A DNA stretch of 64,000 nt from Modestobacter sp. L9-4 (GTDB lineage: Bacteria > Actinomycetota > Actinomycetes > Mycobacteriales > Geodermatophilaceae): positions 124,001 through 188,000 of the forward strand of contig NZ_CP077800.1 of assembly GCF_019112525.1 (NCBI RefSeq). The letters run 5' to 3'. Shown in pieces: positions 17,648 through 27,196 of this stretch. The notes beneath the pieces were generated by a model. The model ran no database searches. It worked only from the letters and a program-made list of their open reading frames with translations, and was not told where the DNA came from. The translations under genes and the position numbers were made by a program. Numbering within the stretch: position 1 is the stretch's first letter; the number at the start of each line of letters is the position of its first letter.

Positions 17648-18397
17648 TCAGGCCCAGCGGCGGAAGCCGCCCTCGGCGTCGAGGGTCCGGCCGGTGACCG
17701 AGCGGGCGTCCGGTCCGGTCAGCCAGGCCACGACGCCGGCGGCCTCGTCCGCGGTGTTCCACCGGCCGCGAGGCATGGCGCGGGCGACCAGGTCGGCCTG
17801 GGCCGGGCCGGCCCAGCCGGTGTCGGTCGGGCCGGGGTTGACGCAGTTGCAGGTGATGTCGGCGTCGATCAGGGCGTCGGCCAGCGACAGCGTCATCTGC
17901 TGGACAGCCCCTTTGCTGATCGCGTACGGCAGCTCGTCGGCCATCGGGCCCAGGTGCTGCCCCGAGGTGAACAGGACGACGGAGCCCGGTCCGGCCGCCG
18001 ACTCGTACTGGGCGGCGAACGCCCGGGTGAGCAGCAGGCTGCCGCGGGTGTTGACCGCGAAGCAGGCGTCGACCTCGGCGGGGTCGAGGTCGGCCAGCCC
18101 CCCGGTGGCACTGCGGGCGTGCGCGGCGACCAGCGTCGTCAGCGGTCCCACGGCGTCCCGGGCCGCAGCGACCAGCGCGGCCGGGGCGTCGGGGTCGGCG
18201 AGGTCGCTGGGCAGGTGCGGCGGGTCGCCCAGCTCGGCGAGGACCGCGGCCGCGTCGTCCCCGCCCCAGGGCTGCCCGGCGTCGTGCGGCGCCCAGGAGG
18301 AGACGACGACCCGGTCGCCGCGGTCGAGGAGCCGCCGGGCGACCGCGAACCCGATGGAGGCGCGGCGGCTGACGCCGGTGACGAGGACGGTGCTCAT
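17648..18397 (-). CDS. Short-chain dehydrogenase/reductase
   Basis: 249-residue classical SDR fold with a modified nucleotide loop TGVSRRASIGFAVA near residue 7, catalytic Ser in LFTSGQ and Y-x3-K in YAISKGA, and PGPTDTGWAG after the active site as in FabG-like proteins. Substrate unknown. The ATG at 18397 has a GGGAGAC ribosome site 7 nt upstream. It sits between DUF3866 and pafA but is not an obvious part of Pup chemistry. Confidence 0.85.
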   Translation of the reverse strand: MSTVLVTGVSRRASIGFAVARRLLDRGDRVVVSSWAPHDAGQPWGGDDAAAVLAELGDPPHLPSDLADPDAPAALVAAARDAVGPLTTLVAAHARSATGGLADLDPAEVDACFAVNTRGSLLLTRAFAAQYESAAGPGSVVLFTSGQHLGPMADELPYAISKGAVQQMTLSLADALIDADITCNCVNPGPTDTGWAGPAQADLVARAMPRGRWNTADEAAGVVAWLTGPDARSVTGRTLDAEGGFRRWA

Positions 18398-18549
18398 GTC
18401 CGCAGTCTCCCGACGCCGGCCAACCATTTCCCGGAATCCGTGAGGGGTCGGCCGATGGCCGGGGAGCACCATGGCGGCCGAGGCGAACGTCACCGCCCGG
18501 GGTGCGGCCAGCCGGTAGCCGCCGGGACGCCGCGGGCCACCGGGGCCGG

Positions 18550-19908
18550 TCACATGCTGGAGATCAGCTTCTCGACGCGCTCGTCGACGGACTTGAAGGG
18601 GTCCTTGCACAGCACGGTGCGCTGGGCCTGGTCGTTGAGCTTGAGGTGCACCCAGTCGACGGTGAAGTCGCGCCGCTTCTCCTGCGCCCGGCGGATGAAG
18701 TCACCGCGCAGTTTGGCCCGGGTGGTCTGCGGCGGCACGTTCTTGGCCTCGAAGATCGCCGGGTCGTGGGCGACCCGCTCGACCTGGCCGGCGTTCTGCA
18801 GCAGGTAGTACAGGCCGCGGTCGCGCCGGATGTCGTGGTAGGCGAGGTCGAGCTGGGCGACCCGCGGGCTGTTCAGCGGCAGGTCGCGCTTGGCCCGGTA
18901 CCGCTCGATGAGGGAGTACTTGATCGCCCAGTCGACCTCCCGGTCGATGAGGGAGATGTCGCCGGTGTCGACGGCCTTGAGCGTGCGGCCCCACAGCTCG
19001 AGCATCTGGCGGTGCACCGGGCCGTAGCCCTCGCGGTCGACGAACTCCGCAGCCCGGTCGTGGTACTCCTGCTGGATCTCCAGCGCCGACATCTCCCGGC
19101 CGTTGGCCAGCCGCACCTTGCGCCGTCCGGTGAGGTCGTGGCTCATCTCGCGGATGGCCCGGATCGGGTTCTCCAGCGTCATGTCCCGGATGGGCACGCC
19201 CTGCTCGATCATCCGCAGCACCAGGTCGGTGATGGTCACCTTGAGCAGCGTCGTCGTCTCGCTCATGTTCGAGTCGCCGACGATGACGTGCAGCCGGCGG
19301 TACTTCTCGGCGTCGGCGTGCGGCTCGTCGCGGGTGTTGATGATCGGCCGCGACCGGGTGGTGGCGCTGGAGACGCCCTCCCAGATGTGCTCGGCGCGCT
19401 GGCTGACGCAGTAGACCGCGCCGCGCGGGGTCTGCAGGACCTTGCCCGCACCGACGACGATCTGCCGGCTCACCAGGAACGGGATGAGGACGTCGGCCAG
19501 CCGGCTGAACTCGCCCTGCCGGCCCACCAGGTAGTTCTCGTGGCAGCCGTAGCTGTTGCCGGCGGAGTCGGTGTTGTTCTTGAACAGGTAGATGTCGCCG
19601 GCCACGCCCTCCTCGTTGAGGCGCTGCTCGGCGTCGATCATCAGGCCCTCGAGGATGCGCTCCCCGGCCTTGTCGTGGACCACGAGCTCGGTGACGTCGT
19701 CGCACTCGGCGGTCGCGTACTCGGGGTGGCTGCCGACGTCGAGGTAGAGCCGGGAGCCGTTGCGCAGGAAGACGTTGGAGCTGCGGCCCCAGGACACGAC
19801 GCGGCGGAAGAGGTAGCGCGCCACCTCGTCCGGGGAGAGCCGGCGCTGGCCCTGGAAGGTGCACGTGACGCCGTACTCGGTCTCGATGCCGAAGATCCGT
19901 CGTTCCAC
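18550..19908 (-). CDS. pafA: Pup--protein ligase PafA
   Basis: 452-residue glutamine-synthetase-like carboxylate-amine ligase. The N-terminus [11 protein letters not shown] carries the catalytic metal-binding Glu9, and [13 protein letters not shown] holds the Asp (residue 57) expected to activate the substrate lysine. [19 protein letters not shown] and [13 protein letters not shown] are shared with Dop. It ligates the C-terminal Glu of Pup to substrate lysines using ATP. TAGGCT exactly 6 nt before the GTG start shows a leaderless promoter of its own. Confidence 0.95.
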   Translation of the reverse strand: MERRIFGIETEYGVTCTFQGQRRLSPDEVARYLFRRVVSWGRSSNVFLRNGSRLYLDVGSHPEYATAECDDVTELVVHDKAGERILEGLMIDAEQRLNEEGVAGDIYLFKNNTDSAGNSYGCHENYLVGRQGEFSRLADVLIPFLVSRQIVVGAGKVLQTPRGAVYCVSQRAEHIWEGVSSATTRSRPIINTRDEPHADAEKYRRLHVIVGDSNMSETTTLLKVTITDLVLRMIEQGVPIRDMTLENPIRAIREMSHDLTGRRKVRLANGREMSALEIQQEYHDRAAEFVDREGYGPVHRQMLELWGRTLKAVDTGDISLIDREVDWAIKYSLIERYRAKRDLPLNSPRVAQLDLAYHDIRRDRGLYYLLQNAGQVERVAHDPAIFEAKNVPPQTTRAKLRGDFIRRAQEKRRDFTVDWVHLKLNDQAQRTVLCKDPFKSVDERVEKLISSM

Positions 19909-20028
19909 GGTGCGAGCCTAGGCGCACGGTCCGGCGTCGCGCTCGTGCGCTCGCGGTCCGCCGGAACGGGTCCCCCGCGCCGCGCCGGTGCCCCGCGGAC
20001 TGTTGGTGGGCGAGGGGACAGTGGTGGC

Positions 20029-21198
20029 GTGCCGCTGCTCCCCGCTCCCCCGTCCCCGTCCACCGGCGCCACCCCCACCGACGTCGCCCGGTGGGTCGCC
20101 GCGCACCTCGGCGACCTCACCCGCGAGGGCCCCGACGGCGTCGCGCCGGGCGTCGTCCGCGGCGGCCAGAGCGCCGCCGACGCCGCACTGGCCGCACTCG
20201 ACGTCAGCGGCTACGCCGGCAGCCGGAGCACCGTGCTCCCGGTGGCCCGACGCGGGGCCAGCCGGATGTCGCCCTACATCCGGCACGGGCTGCTGCCGCT
20301 GCCCCTGGTGTGGGCCGCGGTGTCCGGCGCACCGACGCGTGACCGGACGAAGTACCGCGACGAACTGCTGTGGCAGGAGTTCGCCCGGCACCTCTACGCC
20401 CGGGTGGGCCGGCAGCTCGGCACCGAGCTGCGCCACGCCCAGCCACACGTCGCGGTGCCGGCCGGGGCACCGTGGGCCGACGACCCGTGGCCGGCGGAGA
20501 TGAACTGCACCGACACGGTTGACCGGGAGCTGCACACCGACGGCTGGTTGGTGAACCAGACGCGGATGTGGCTGGCCTCCCAGTGGTCGGTGCGCGCGGG
20601 CGCCGACTGGCGGGCCGGGGAGGACGAGACCTACGTGCACCTGCTCGACGGCTCGCGGGCGGCCAACCGGCTCGGCTGGCAGTGGACCGTGGGCACCGGC
20701 AGCGGCAAGCCCTACGGGTTCAGCCGCTGGCAGGTGGAGAAGCGGGCGCCGGAGCTGTGCCGGGGCTGCGCGCTGGCCGATGCCTGCCCGATCGAGCAGT
20801 GGCCCGAGGCGGACACCGGTCCCCGCGTCGCGGGCCCCGACCTCGGCCGGGCGCCGGTGCCCGCCGGGCCGGTCGAGGTCGAGGGCGGCGGTGCGGAGCA
20901 GGTGTGGCTGACCGCGGAGTCGCTGGGCACCGCCGACCCGGCGCTGGCCGCCGACCCCGACCGCCCGGCGGTGTTCGTGTTCGACGAGCCGCTGCTGGCC
21001 CGGCTGCGGCTGTCGGGCAAGCGGCTGGTGTTCCTCGCCGAGACCGTGGGCGAGCTGGCCGCCACCCGGCCGGTCGAGGTGCGCCGGGGTGCGGTGGACG
21101 TCGAGCTCGCCGGCCGGTCGCTGGCCTCGACGTGGGCACCGGTGCCCGGCTGGCAGCGGCTCGCCGGCCGGCTGCGGCCGGCCGAGGTGCACCCGTAG
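20029..21198 (+). CDS. Photolyase/cryptochrome-like FAD-binding protein without antenna domain, with Cys cluster
   Basis: 389 residues containing the helical FAD-binding half of photolyases: YIRHGLLPLPLVW near 80, RDELLWQEFARHLYAR near 107, DGWLVNQTRMWLASQW near 172, and HLLDGSRAANRLGWQW near 205. The N-terminal alpha/beta antenna domain is missing. After the FAD domain comes CRGCALADACP (CxxCx5CP) near 244-254, plus MNC near 163, which could ligate an Fe-S cluster or zinc. The C-terminal 110 residues look like a separate alpha/beta domain. GTG start with GAGGGG upstream. Repair versus regulatory function is open. Confidence 0.75.
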   Translation: MPLLPAPPSPSTGATPTDVARWVAAHLGDLTREGPDGVAPGVVRGGQSAADAALAALDVSGYAGSRSTVLPVARRGASRMSPYIRHGLLPLPLVWAAVSGAPTRDRTKYRDELLWQEFARHLYARVGRQLGTELRHAQPHVAVPAGAPWADDPWPAEMNCTDTVDRELHTDGWLVNQTRMWLASQWSVRAGADWRAGEDETYVHLLDGSRAANRLGWQWTVGTGSGKPYGFSRWQVEKRAPELCRGCALADACPIEQWPEADTGPRVAGPDLGRAPVPAGPVEVEGGGAEQVWLTAESLGTADPALAADPDRPAVFVFDEPLLARLRLSGKRLVFLAETVGELAATRPVEVRRGAVDVELAGRSLASTWAPVPGWQRLAGRLRPAEVHP

Positions 21199-21381
21199 CC
21201 GTGGCTGGTGCGCCCGGGCACGGTGTCGGTGAGCTCGTTCAGCGCCTGGCGCCGGGACAGCGGCCGCGCCGTTCCCCGCTGACCCCGCGCTGCTCAGGGG
21301 GTACCGGCCGGACCGGTCGCTGGGCGAGGCGGTCGTGCCGGGCCCCGACAGGTGACGCCGGGGTGTCGGCGGGGCCACCTG

Positions 21382-21417
21382 CCCGAGCCCAGGCGTCGAC
21401 GGCGCGCTGGGCTCGGG
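21382..21417. terminator. Hairpin downstream of prcBA
   Basis: CCCGAGCCCA pairs perfectly with TGGGCTCGGG around a 16-nt GC-rich loop, 20 nt beyond the prcA stop and between convergent genes. No U-tract, as is common in this G+C range. Confidence 0.5.
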
Positions 21418-21437
21418 GCGACGAGCGCCGCTCCCGC

Positions 21438-22292
21438 TCAGCGGGGGTCGGCGCCCTGCTGGTCGGGGTTGCCGCCGGCAGTGTCGACCGCCGTGGGGTC
21501 ACCGAGGCCGGGCGGGGTGCCCGGCGCCGGTGCGCTCGGCGTGTGGGTGGCCGCGGGTCCGGTCCCGTCGTCGGGCGCCGGCTGGTCGGTCAGCAGGGCC
21601 GCGAGGGCCGCGCCGCTGACCCGGCGGAAGGTGCGCTTGGGACGGCGCCTGTCGAGGACAGCGACCTCGAGCTGCTCGGCGGGCAGCTGGTCGTTGGTGC
21701 CGCCGTTGGCCGAGGTGGCCGGGCTGACCGCCGAGAGCGCCTGCACGCCGACCCGCAGCGCCTCCGCCAGGCCCAGGCCCGGGGTGAAGTGCTGGCGCAG
21801 GTGGCCGGTGACCGCCTCGGCCTGCCCACCCATGACCACGAACTCGGGTTCGTCGACGATGGAGCCGTCGAAGGTGAGCCGGTACAGCTGGTCGGCCGCC
21901 GCGGTGTCGCCGACCTCGGCCACGCAGAGCTCGACCTCGTAGGGCTTCATCTGCTCGGTGAAGACCGCGCCGAGGGTCTGGGCGTAGGCGTTGGCGATGA
22001 CCCGGCCGGTGACGTCGCGCCGGTTGTAGGAGTAGCCGCGCACGTCGGCGAGCCGGATGCCGGCCACCCGCAGGCTCTCGAACTCCGAGTACCGGCCGAC
22101 GGCGGCGAAGCCGATGCGGTCGTAGAGCTCGCTGACCTTGTGCAGGGTCGAGCTGGGGTTCTCGGCGATGAACAGGACGCCGTCGGCGTAGGTGAGGACG
22201 GCGACGCTACGGCCCCGGGAGATGCCCTTGCGGGCGTACTCGGAGCGGTCACGCATGACCTGCTCGGCGGAGGCGTAGTACGGCATGGTCAT
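21438..22292 (-). CDS. prcA: Proteasome subunit alpha PrcA
   Basis: 284-residue alpha subunit: [31 protein letters not shown] is the N-terminal gate region and H0 helix, followed by the Ntn-like fold without a catalytic Thr. The Pro/Gly/Thr-rich tail after residue 215 is species-variable. Alpha rings cap the 20S core and dock ARC/Mpa. The ATG lies 3 bp after the prcB stop, so the two subunits are made from one message. Confidence 0.95.
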   Translation of the reverse strand: MTMPYYASAEQVMRDRSEYARKGISRGRSVAVLTYADGVLFIAENPSSTLHKVSELYDRIGFAAVGRYSEFESLRVAGIRLADVRGYSYNRRDVTGRVIANAYAQTLGAVFTEQMKPYEVELCVAEVGDTAAADQLYRLTFDGSIVDEPEFVVMGGQAEAVTGHLRQHFTPGLGLAEALRVGVQALSAVSPATSANGGTNDQLPAEQLEVAVLDRRRPKRTFRRVSGAALAALLTDQPAPDDGTGPAATHTPSAPAPGTPPGLGDPTAVDTAGGNPDQQGADPR

Positions 22293-22295
22293 GGG

Positions 22296-23141
22296 TCAGC
22301 CCTCCTGGCTCTGGGCGGCGGACCGCTCGGCGATGACCGTGCCGGCGACCGCGGCCACCTCGTCGTCGCTCAACCGGACGGCGCCCTCGGCGTCGACGCG
22401 GTAGACGATCGGGTAGAGCCGCCGCACCGGGTCGGGCCCGCCGGTGGCGGAGTCGTCGTCGGCGGCGTCGTAGAGGGACTCGACGACCGTGCGGGTGGCG
22501 TCGTCGGCGGACAGGCCCGGACGCCACGTCTTCTTCAGCGAGTTCTTGGCGAACAGCGAGCCGGAGCCGACCGAGGCGTAGCCGCGCTCCTCGTAGTTCC
22601 CGCCGGTGATGTCGTAGCTGAAGATGCGGCCCGGGCTGGTGCCCTCGGCGGCGTCGAGGTCGTAGCCGGCGAACAGCGGGACGACGGCCAGGCCCTGCAT
22701 GGCCGCCCCCAGGTTGCCCCGGATCATCGCGGCGAGGCGGTTGGCCTTGCCGTCGAGGGACATGGTCATCCCCTCGATCTTCTCGTAGTGCTCGAGCTCG
22801 ACCTGGTACAGCCGGACCATCTCGATCGCGATGCCCGCGGCACCGGCGATGCCGATGACCGACCAGGAGTCGGCGGCGTAGACCTTCTCGATGTCGCGGC
22901 TGGAGATCAGGTTGCCCATGGTCGCCCGCCGGTCACCGCCCATCAGGACGCCGCCGGCGTAGGTGGCGGCGACGATGGTCGTGCCGTGCGGGGCGACCTC
23001 CCCCACCGGCAGCGTCGGCAGCGCGCGGCGGCCGGGCAGCAGGTCGGGGGCACTGGTGCCCAGGAAGTCGGTGAACGAGGAGCCCACCCGGTCCAGATAG
23101 GCGGGCGAGAAGCCGCTCCGGCCCGTTGACGCGTCGGTCAC
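22296..23141 (-). CDS. prcB: Proteasome subunit beta PrcB
   Basis: 281-residue precursor with a 53-residue propeptide ending in APHG; self-cleavage would expose catalytic Thr54 in [19 protein letters not shown]. The active-site Asp (GDRRAT) and Lys-equivalent context and the [12 protein letters not shown] segment are present. It is the proteolytic subunit of the 20S core. I chose the GTG at 23141, with an AGAGAGG ribosome site, because earlier in-frame starts would add a long Arg/Pro-rich leader unlike the family. Confidence 0.93.
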   Translation of the reverse strand: MTDASTGRSGFSPAYLDRVGSSFTDFLGTSAPDLLPGRRALPTLPVGEVAPHGTTIVAATYAGGVLMGGDRRATMGNLISSRDIEKVYAADSWSVIGIAGAAGIAIEMVRLYQVELEHYEKIEGMTMSLDGKANRLAAMIRGNLGAAMQGLAVVPLFAGYDLDAAEGTSPGRIFSYDITGGNYEERGYASVGSGSLFAKNSLKKTWRPGLSADDATRTVVESLYDAADDDSATGGPDPVRRLYPIVYRVDAEGAVRLSDDEVAAVAGTVIAERSAAQSQEG

Positions 23142-23304
23142 CCATCCACCTCTCTCGCCGCCAGGAGAGCACGGCCTCGACTGCACGGACTCGGCCGGCG
23201 GGACACCGCCGGACCTCGCTGCGACCCTACCGGCGGTCCGGGCAGCCGCATGTCCGCGGACGGCGGTCGGGTCCGATGGCCGACAGGCCCGTGGGCGCAC
23301 GGCC

Positions 23305-23508
23305 TCAGTGCGCCCCGTCCGGGTACATCGCCAGCCATCGGGCCATCCCTGGACTGCGGGCCGGTTCACCGGAGGACCCGGTGCTCCCGCGCCCCTTCAC
23401 CGCCGCGTCTCCGCCGGTCACAGCGTCGAGCGCGAGCGCGCGGTGCTCCTCCACGTAGTCCGCCGCCGCACGGAGCACCGTCGGGTCATCCCGGGGCAGC
23501 CCGAGACC
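23305..23508 (-). pseudogene. Displaced 3' end of the endonuclease VII-type gene
   Basis: This stretch encodes the missing C-terminal part of the upstream nuclease in another frame: it continues CQRCNQGLGLPRDDPTVLRAAA and ends in MYPDGAH. Removing one 26-bp copy of the tandem duplication joins it in frame to the preceding gene. Confidence 0.75.
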
Positions 23509-24005
23509 CTGGTTGCACCGCTGGCAGAGCAACGCTGGTTGCACCGCTGGCAGAGCAACGCCCTGATCCGACCGGTCGTGTGGTCGTGGTCCAGGTGTCC
23601 TGGACCCGCCGCGCCACAGATGGCACACGCATCGCCTTGCTCTTCGCGCAGGGCATCGACCTCAGCTCGGGTCAGGCCGTAGCGCCGCTTCCAGTAGGCC
23701 TCGCTGCTGGACGCGCGATTGCAACGGAGACAGAGACTGCCGAAGCCGGCGGACTGCCTGCTGTTCCGCGAGTAGTCCTCGTGCGCCACGGCCTGCTGGC
23801 AGCCGGGACACCAGCGGAAACCGTCCGGGATCCACGAGTGGTCACGGACGGACCGACCCATCGACTCTCGGGAGCGGCGGTACCACTCGCCGTTGCGCTG
23901 ACGATTGCACTCCAGGCAGTAGAACGACAGCCCGTCCGGCAACACCCTGTTCTTGCCGAAGGCCTGGGCGGACTGGCGCTCACCACAGTCCGGACAGCGC
24001 TTCAC
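23418..24005 (-). CDS. Endonuclease VII/HNH-type zinc-ribbon protein, C-terminus frameshifted
   Basis: 195 residues as it stands. Three zinc-knuckle-like repeats (CPDCG...CLEC, CPGC...CLRC, CAICG...CQRC) precede the recombination endonuclease VII core: YGLTRAEVDALREEQG, then HLDHDHTTGRIRALLCQRCNQ with the HNH-like His/Asp/Asn. Right after CQRCNQ a 26-bp tandem duplication shifts the frame, replacing the conserved tail with Arg/Ser-rich residues. The catalytic Asn is retained, so some activity is possible. GTG start. It sits between pup and prcB; I recall a gene of this kind also lying there in Streptomyces. Confidence 0.75.
   Translation of the reverse strand: MKRCPDCGERQSAQAFGKNRVLPDGLSFYCLECNRQRNGEWYRRSRESMGRSVRDHSWIPDGFRWCPGCQQAVAHEDYSRNSRQSAGFGSLCLRCNRASSSEAYWKRRYGLTRAEVDALREEQGDACAICGAAGPGHLDHDHTTGRIRALLCQRCNQRCSASGATRVSGCPGMTRRCSVRRRTTWRSTARSRSTL
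23509..23560. repeat. Perfect 26-bp tandem duplication
   Basis: The 26-bp unit at 23509-23534 is repeated exactly at 23535-23560. 26 is not a multiple of 3, so it breaks the frame of the endonuclease gene. The exact identity argues for a recent event (or an assembly error). Confidence 0.95.
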
Positions 24006-24030
24006 CTGACTACTCAGAGCAGTCAGTTGA

Positions 24031-24240
24031 TCACTGACCGCCCTTCTGAACGTACGATTTCACGAACTCCTCGGCGTTCTCCTCCAGCACCCCGTCGATC
24101 TCGTCGAGGAGCGAGTCGACGTCGTCGGTGACCTCCTTGGTGCGCTCGGAGGTCTCGGTGTCGACCGAGGCCTCGACCTCCTCGGTCTCCTCGCGCGAAC
24201 GCGTCGACCGCTGCTGCCCGCCGGTGTCCCTCGTGGCCAT
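24031..24240 (-). CDS. pup: Prokaryotic ubiquitin-like protein Pup
   Basis: 69 residues, disordered and acidic, with DVDSLLDEIDGVLEENAEEF forming the helix that binds the ARC coiled coil and a C-terminal Gly-Gly-Gln. The terminal Gln must be deamidated by Dop to Glu before PafA can ligate it. The ATG at 24240 gives MATRDTGGQQ. A short inverted repeat GTCAGT/ACTGAC overlaps its stop region. Confidence 0.95.
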   Translation of the reverse strand: MATRDTGGQQRSTRSREETEEVEASVDTETSERTKEVTDDVDSLLDEIDGVLEENAEEFVKSYVQKGGQ

Positions 24241-24345
24241 CTCACCCTCCGGTGTGTGGTGTGGGTCCTGTTGCAGCGAACCTACTCGCGGCATGCGACA
24301 GTCCGCCGTCGTTCCGGGGACGGCTGCTGCCGCTACCGTCCCGGC

Positions 24346-24879
24346 ATGGCCGAGCGGCGAGCACTCAGCGGTCTGGTCGTCCCTGTTCCGGAGGCGGAAC
24401 GAGTGGTGGCCGCCCACCGCCGCCGGTTGGACGCCAACGCCGCCCTGGGCGTTCCTGCGCACGTGACGGCCCTCTTCCCGTTCGTCTCCCCCGCCGACCT
24501 GACCAACGACGTCCTGTCCCGCGTCGCCCGGGTGGTGGGCGCCGTCCCGGTGTTCGACCACTACTTCGGTCGCACCGACTGGTTCGGCAACGACGTCGTG
24601 TGGCTGGCGCCCGAGGACCCGGCGCCCTTCGTCGAGCTGACCGGACGGCTGCACGCCGAGTTCCCGGACCACCCGCCCTTCGGCGGGGCCTTCGCCGAGG
24701 TGGTCCCGCACCTGACGGTCGGCCACGGGCACCCACGCGCCACCCTGGCCGAGGCGGAGCTCGCCGTCCGCGCCGGCCTGCCGGTCTCGGGAACGGCGAC
24801 CGAGGTGCACCTGCTGACCCAGGACGGACCGGGCGGCCGGTGGACGCGGCGGCACCGGTTCCCCCTCCGCCCTCGCTGA
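24346..24879 (+). CDS. 2'-5' RNA ligase / 2H phosphoesterase family protein
   Basis: 177 residues with two HxT motifs of the 2H superfamily: HVTALFPF near residue 40 and HLTVGHGH near 127. Members hydrolyse or ligate 2'-5' phosphodiester bonds or cyclic phosphates; the substrate is not predictable. TACCGT is exactly 6 nt before the ATG at 24346, fixing a leaderless start. Divergent from pup with 105 bp between them. Confidence 0.82.
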   Translation: MAERRALSGLVVPVPEAERVVAAHRRRLDANAALGVPAHVTALFPFVSPADLTNDVLSRVARVVGAVPVFDHYFGRTDWFGNDVVWLAPEDPAPFVELTGRLHAEFPDHPPFGGAFAEVVPHLTVGHGHPRATLAEAELAVRAGLPVSGTATEVHLLTQDGPGGRWTRRHRFPLRPR

Positions 24880-24910
24880 GCCTTCCTGGATCCCGCCGAT
24901 CGGCGGTTGT

Positions 24911-24924
24911 GTTGGGGATAACGG
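24911..24924 (+). repeat. 14-bp motif copy 4 (GTTGGGGATAACGG)
   Basis: An exact copy of the motif found three times at 3.3-4.2 kb, in the same orientation, 85 nt before the next start codon. Unlike copies 1 and 3 it has no obvious TANNNT close behind it. Confidence 0.7.
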
Positions 24925-25008
24925 CGGAACGCGATCCGATGAGATGCTGGCGGCGCGACGGTCCTCGCTCTCGACGCCCGGCGCGCGACACGACGACGGA
25001 GGCAGCAG

Positions 25009-25604
25009 ATGACCGAGCACGACGCCCGCCCCTGGGTGGCGGACACCTACGACGGCCTCGCCGACCTGGTGACCGGCAGCGACTGGGACGCCCCCTCGCT
25101 CTGCACCGGGTGGCAGGTCCGGCACGTGCTGGCGCACGTGACGATGCCCGCCCGGCTCACCCCTGAGCAGTTCGGCGCCGAGATGGCGGCGGCCGGCGGG
25201 GACTTCGGCGTCCTCTCCGACACCGTGGCCGCCCGGGACGCCGTGCTGCCGCCGACCGAGCTCCTCGCCACCCTCCGCTCCCCCGCGCTGCACGGCTGGC
25301 AGCCGCCGGGCGGTGGCGCGGCCGGGGCGCTCAGCCACGCCGTCGTCCACTCCCTCGACGTCACCGTCGCCCTCGGCGTAAGGCCGACCGCGCCGGCCGC
25401 GGCCCGGGCCGCCGTCCTCGACCTGCTCGGCGACGGCCGCGTCTTCGGGCTCGACCTGACCGGCGTCCGGCTGGAGGCGAGCGACACCGACTGGAGCACC
25501 GGCCACGGCGACGTCGTGCGCGCGGACAGCGCCGAGCTCGTCGCGCTGCTGGCCGGGCGCACGCTCCTCGACGGCCGGGCACTCCCCGGGTCAGCGCCCG
25601 GTGA
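25009..25604 (+). CDS. TIGR03083/maleylpyruvate isomerase-like DinB-fold (mycothiol-dependent type) protein, 3' end uncertain
   Basis: About 195 residues match the DinB-fold mycothiol-dependent family: [14 protein letters not shown] near 30-44 and [14 protein letters not shown] near 110-123 hold the metal His residues, and DTDWSTGHG near 160 is the usual late motif. ATG start with GGAGG 7 nt upstream. The frame does not stop where the family normally ends; it stays open to 27123 antisense to dop. A TGA at 25602-25604 is reached by a one-base shift, so I suspect a small 3' indel. The end given here assumes that shift. Confidence 0.6.
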
Positions 25605-27096
25605 TCGTGTCCACGAGCTCGGCGGCGGTCGACGTCGAGTCGAACAGCGCGCCCACGTGCTCCCGCGTGCCCCGCAGCGGCTCCATGGTCGGGATGCGCA
25701 CCAGGTTCTCTCGGCCCACGTCGAAGACCACCGAGTCCCACGACGCCGCGGCCACCTGCGCCGGGTAGCGCCGCAGGCACTCGCCGCGGAAGTAGGCACG
25801 GGTGTCCTCCGGGGGGCTGGTCATCGCCGCGGTGACCTCCTCGTCGGTGAGCAGCCGCTGCATCGACCCGCGCGCCACCAGCCGGTGGTAGAGCCCCTTC
25901 TCCGGCCGGACGTCGGAGTACTGCAGGTCCACCAGCTTCAGCCGCGCATCGCCCCAGCTCAGCCCGTCACGCTGCCGGTAGCCCTCCAGCAGCCGCAGCT
26001 TGGCCGGCCAGTCCAGCCGGTCGGCCAGCCGCATGGGGTCGACCGCCAGCTCCTCGAGCACCTCGCCCCACCGGGCCAGGACGTCGGCGGTCATCGGGTC
26101 GTCGTCCCCGCGCGAGGCGACGAAGGCCCGGGCCTGCGCCAGGTACTCCTGCTGCACCTCGATCGCGGTGAGCCGGCGGCCGTCGCGCAGCCGCACCCGG
26201 TGGGTGAGCGAGGGGTCGTGGCTGACCGCCTGCAGTGCCGCGACCGGCTCCTCGATGGTGAGGTCCTGGGTCAGCGCCCGCGCCTCGATCATCGCCAGCA
26301 CGAGCGCCGTCGTCCCGACCTTGAGGTAGGTCGACAGCTCGGACAGGTTGGCGTCGCCGATGATCACGTGCAGCCGGCGGTGCTCGTCGGGGTTGGCGTG
26401 CGGCTCGTCGCGGGTGTTGATGATCGGCCGCTTGAGCGTCGTCTCCAGGCCCACCTCGACCTCGAAGAAGTCCGCGCGCTGGGAGAGCTGGAAACCGTCG
26501 ACCCGGCCCTCGACACCGATCCCCACCCGGCCGGCCCCGGCGAACACCTGACGGGTCACGAAGAACGGGATCAGGCCGCGGATGATGTCGATGAACGGCG
26601 TCCGGCGGCTCATCAGGTAGTTCTCGTGCGACCCGTAGCTGGCGCCCTTGCCGTCGGTGTTGTTCTTGTACAGCTGGATGGGCTGGGTGCCGGGCACCTG
26701 CGCCGCCCGGCGGGCCGCCTCGGCCATCACCAGCTCGCCGGCCTTGTCCCACAGCACGATGTCGCGCGGGTTGGTGCACTCCGGGGTCGCGTACTCCGGG
26801 TGGGCGTGGTCGACGTAGAGCCGCGCGCCGTTGGTGAGGATGACGTTGGCCATCCCGGCGTCGTCCTCGAGGTCGTTGTGGTCCAGCGCGGTGGCCGGCG
26901 ACAGGTCGAAACCGCGGGCGTCGCGCAGCGGCGACTCCTCCTCGAAGTCCCACCGCGGCCGCCGCCGGGTGGGCGCCCCGGCCACCGCCCAGGCGTTCAC
27001 CACCTGGCTCGACAGCGTCGTCGGGTTCGCCCCCGGCTGGCCCGGCACGGAGATCCCGTACTCGAGCTCGGTGCCCATCACCCGTCGCACGCTCAT
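25591..27096 (-). CDS. dop: Pup deamidase/depupylase Dop
   Basis: 501 residues, paralogue of Paf[10 protein letters not shown] carries the catalytic Glu (residue 10), [13 protein letters not shown] the nucleophilic/activating Asp, and the Dop-specific loop lies within [34 protein letters not shown] and [13 protein letters not shown] follow. It converts Pup-GGQ to Pup-GGE and removes Pup from tagged proteins. TAACCT is 7 nt before the ATG (probably leaderless or nearly so). Confidence 0.95.
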   Translation of the reverse strand: MSVRRVMGTELEYGISVPGQPGANPTTLSSQVVNAWAVAGAPTRRRPRWDFEEESPLRDARGFDLSPATALDHNDLEDDAGMANVILTNGARLYVDHAHPEYATPECTNPRDIVLWDKAGELVMAEAARRAAQVPGTQPIQLYKNNTDGKGASYGSHENYLMSRRTPFIDIIRGLIPFFVTRQVFAGAGRVGIGVEGRVDGFQLSQRADFFEVEVGLETTLKRPIINTRDEPHANPDEHRRLHVIIGDANLSELSTYLKVGTTALVLAMIEARALTQDLTIEEPVAALQAVSHDPSLTHRVRLRDGRRLTAIEVQQEYLAQARAFVASRGDDDPMTADVLARWGEVLEELAVDPMRLADRLDWPAKLRLLEGYRQRDGLSWGDARLKLVDLQYSDVRPEKGLYHRLVARGSMQRLLTDEEVTAAMTSPPEDTRAYFRGECLRRYPAQVAAASWDSVVFDVGRENLVRIPTMEPLRGTREHVGALFDSTSTAAELVDTITGR

Positions 27097-27139
27097 GGGC
27101 GCCAGGTTAGGCGGGCCCGGTGACGGGCCGGTGGACGGA

Positions 27140-27183
27140 CGACGACCGGCCCCTGCCGCAGGTGCAGCAGGGGCCGGTCGTCG
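27140..27183 (-). terminator. Strong hairpin terminator after arc
   Basis: A perfect 17-bp stem (27140-27156 with 27167-27183) closes a 10-nt loop, 13 nt beyond the arc stop and upstream of dop. It should separate arc from dop transcription. No U-tract. Confidence 0.8.
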
Positions 27184-27196
27184 GGCGAGGTGGGCG

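Noticed and set aside
24013-24040. Short inverted repeat GTCAGT/ACTGAC at the pup stop as a terminator
   Set aside because: Only 6-bp arms and no T-run; too weak to separate pup from the downstream gene.
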